Assembly (NCBI GenBank): GCA_947174295.1
Contig: CAMWIG010000123.1
Coordinates: forward strand, 1 to 6,288
Reading direction: 5' to 3'
Source of the DNA: an uncultured Alistipes sp.
Lineage (GTDB): Bacteria; Bacteroidota; Bacteroidia; Bacteroidales; Rikenellaceae
DNA: 6,288 nucleotides
Below the pieces are notes generated by a model. It saw nothing but the letters and a program-made list of their open reading frames with translations. It searched no databases and was not told the origin of the DNA. The translations under genes were made by a program, and so were the position numbers. Position 1 is the stretch's first letter. Every line of letters starts with the position of its first letter. Positions 4,948 through 6,288 of this stretch are shown one piece after another.

Positions 4948-6288
4948 ATGAAACTATTACGAACAATCGCCATGTTTTGCGCCCTGCTCTGCATGGCTAC
5001 GGCGCAGGCGCAGGACAATCCCGTGAAATGGTCGACCGGCGTCGAGCACCTCGGCGGCGCAGACTATCGCGTGACGCTCACGGCCAGAATAGCCGACGGC
5101 TGGCACATATACGACCTCGGCCCATACGAGGTCGGCCCGAATCCCACCGTCGTGACATTCAAGGCCGAGGGTGCGGCAATCGAGGGCGAAATGAAGATGC
5201 TCGACAAGGCGCACAAATACTACGATGACATCTTCATGACCGAAATCGGCACGTTCGAGAAACGGGCGCGCTTCGCGCAGAACGTCCGTCTGACGGCCGA
5301 CAAGGCGACAATCGCGATCGATGTCGAGTGGATGGCCTGCAACGACCAGAGCTGCATGCCCACCGAAGACAAGACGCTGACGGTCGCAATAGAGAGCACT
5401 CCTGCGGCTGCGGAACTGCCGGCAAATGGCTCCGCAGCGAAAGAGCAGCCCGAACAGATGAAGCTCCCCGCAATCGAGAAGATTGCGGAAACCGCCTCTG
5501 CGCCCGAAGGGACTGCCGGCGAACCGGCAGCCGAAACAGCCGCTGCCGATACGCATGCCGAAGAACCGGCTGCGACGAAAGCAGCCGCAGGCGGCGGTTC
5601 GCTCTGGGGACTCATTATAGAGGCTGTACTCTGGGGATTCGCGGCACTGCTCACACCATGCGTGTTCCCCATGGTGCCGATGACCGTTTCGTTCTTCCTC
5701 AAAGGCGAGGGCGGCCCGGCCCGCGGCCGTCTGCGCGCAGCGCTGTACGGTCTGTTCATCGTGCTGCTCTACACCGTGCCCATCGCCGCGATAATACTCA
5801 TCACACGCATCGTGGGCGGCGACACCGTCACGGCCGACATATTCAACTGGCTGGCGACGCACTGGCTGCCGAACATTCTGTTCTTCATAGTGTTCATGGT
5901 CTTCGCCGCATCGTTCTTCGGCGCATTCGAAATCACCATGCCATCGTGGCTGGTCAACAAGAGCGATTCGAAGGCCGACACCAAGGGCATAGGCGGCATA
6001 TTCTTCCTCGCTCTCACGCTCGTGCTCGTATCGTTCTCCTGCACGGGCCCGATAGTCGGCTCGGTACTCATCAAGTCGACGTCGGGCGAATTCTGGACGC
6101 CGATAATCACCATGCTGGCATTCTCGCTGGCGTTCGCACTGCCCTTCACGCTGTTCGCCGTATTCCCGTCGCTGCTCAAATCGCTGCCGTCGAACGGAGG
6201 ATGGCTCAACTCGGTGAAGGTCGTAATCGGATTCGTCGAGGTAGCGCTCGGATTCAAGTTCCTCTCGGTCGCCGACCAGACATACCAC
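4948..6288 (+). CDS. dsbD: DsbD-family protein-disulfide reductase, N-terminal 447 residues, 3' end outside window
   Basis: DsbD moves electrons from cytoplasmic thioredoxin through the inner membrane to periplasmic thiol proteins. In order: a signal peptide (MKLLRTIAMFCALLCMATAQA, cut likely after A21); a DsbC-like N-terminal domain (about 25-150) with the pair C131/C136 in CNDQSC; a low-complexity Ala/Glu/Pro linker (about 152-215); then the membrane domain. The membrane domain has TPCVFPMVP with C238, helices around 262-288, 308-326 and 350-374, and SFSCTGP with C365. C238 and C365 correspond to the two membrane cysteines (163 and 285) of E. coli DsbD. Further hydrophobic segments lie at about 383-410 and 424-440. 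The frame is open to the last base, so the remaining membrane helices and the expected C-terminal thioredoxin-like domain lie outside. The ATG at 4948 is set by the signal peptide and follows an A/T-rich leader without Shine-Dalgarno. A CcdA-like exporter subunit is less likely because of the large periplasmic domain. Confidence 0.93.
   Translation, partial: MKLLRTIAMFCALLCMATAQAQDNPVKWSTGVEHLGGADYRVTLTARIADGWHIYDLGPYEVGPNPTVVTFKAEGAAIEGEMKMLDKAHKYYDDIFMTEIGTFEKRARFAQNVRLTADKATIAIDVEWMACNDQSCMPTEDKTLTVAIESTPAAAELPANGSAAKEQPEQMKLPAIEKIAETASAPEGTAGEPAAETAAADTHAEEPAATKAAAGGGSLWGLIIEAVLWGFAALLTPCVFPMVPMTVSFFLKGEGGPARGRLRAALYGLFIVLLYTVPIAAIILITRIVGGDTVTADIFNWLATHWLPNILFFIVFMVFAASFFGAFEITMPSWLVNKSDSKADTKGIGGIFFLALTLVLVSFSCTGPIVGSVLIKSTSGEFWTPIITMLAFSLAFALPFTLFAVFPSLLKSLPSNGGWLNSVKVVIGFVEVALGFKFLSVADQTYH

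Noticed and set aside
4948..4995. Possible lipoprotein signal at CALLC in DsbD
   Set aside because: The residue before the cysteine is Leu rather than Gly/Ala/Ser, and a good signal peptidase I site (AQA then QD) follows.
4957..6288. A 443-codon minus-strand open frame opposite dsbD
   Set aside because: Its composition (Arg/Glu/His/Tyr-rich) is that of a reversed GC-rich coding strand, and dsbD on the plus strand has a signal peptide and conserved cysteines.
1..6288. CRISPR array, insertion sequence, prophage or defence genes
   Set aside because: No regularly spaced repeats, terminal inverted repeats, transposase or toxin/antitoxin-like frames were seen.

Overview
The window looks like ordinary chromosome from a fairly GC-rich member of the Bacteroidota. 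The reasons are four close matches to the group's -7 promoter element TAnnTTTG, each correctly oriented ahead of a gene; A/T-rich leaders without a Shine-Dalgarno sequence; and the gene families present. High coding GC with AT-rich intergenic spacers would fit an Alistipes/Rikenellaceae-like genome, but that placement is inference.

Layout from left to right. (1) Positions 1-1669, minus strand: the first 556 codons of nifJ, a pyruvate:ferredoxin/flavodoxin oxidoreductase, whose 3' end lies outside the window. (2) 1670-1999: a divergent control region with a leftward promoter for nifJ and a rightward promoter for the peptidase operon. (3) 2000-3241 and 3238-4503, plus strand: two M16B peptidase-family genes overlapping by ATGA. 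The first has the inverzincin motif HxxEH. The second has lost it but carries the R/Y pair of non-catalytic M16B partners, so together they look like a two-gene heterodimeric zinc protease. (4) 4504-4947: a long hairpin after the operon, then on the minus strand an initiator tRNA-fMet with its own promoter and Rho-independent terminator, then a rightward promoter. (5) 4948-6288, plus strand: the first 447 codons of a DsbD-family thiol:disulfide interchange protein, with a signal peptide, a DsbC-like N-terminal domain with a CxxxxC pair, an Ala/Glu/Pro-rich linker and most of the membrane domain; the rest lies outside.

The genes are separate housekeeping units rather than one pathway: anaerobic pyruvate oxidation, proteolysis, translation initiation and reducing power for the cell envelope. 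Only the two M16 genes form a clear operon. I see no mobile element, CRISPR array, prophage or defence system, and no strong case for an undescribed system. The most informative points are the reciprocal catalytic/non-catalytic residues of the M16 pair, the two divergent promoter arrangements, and the C1:U72 mismatch in the initiator tRNA.
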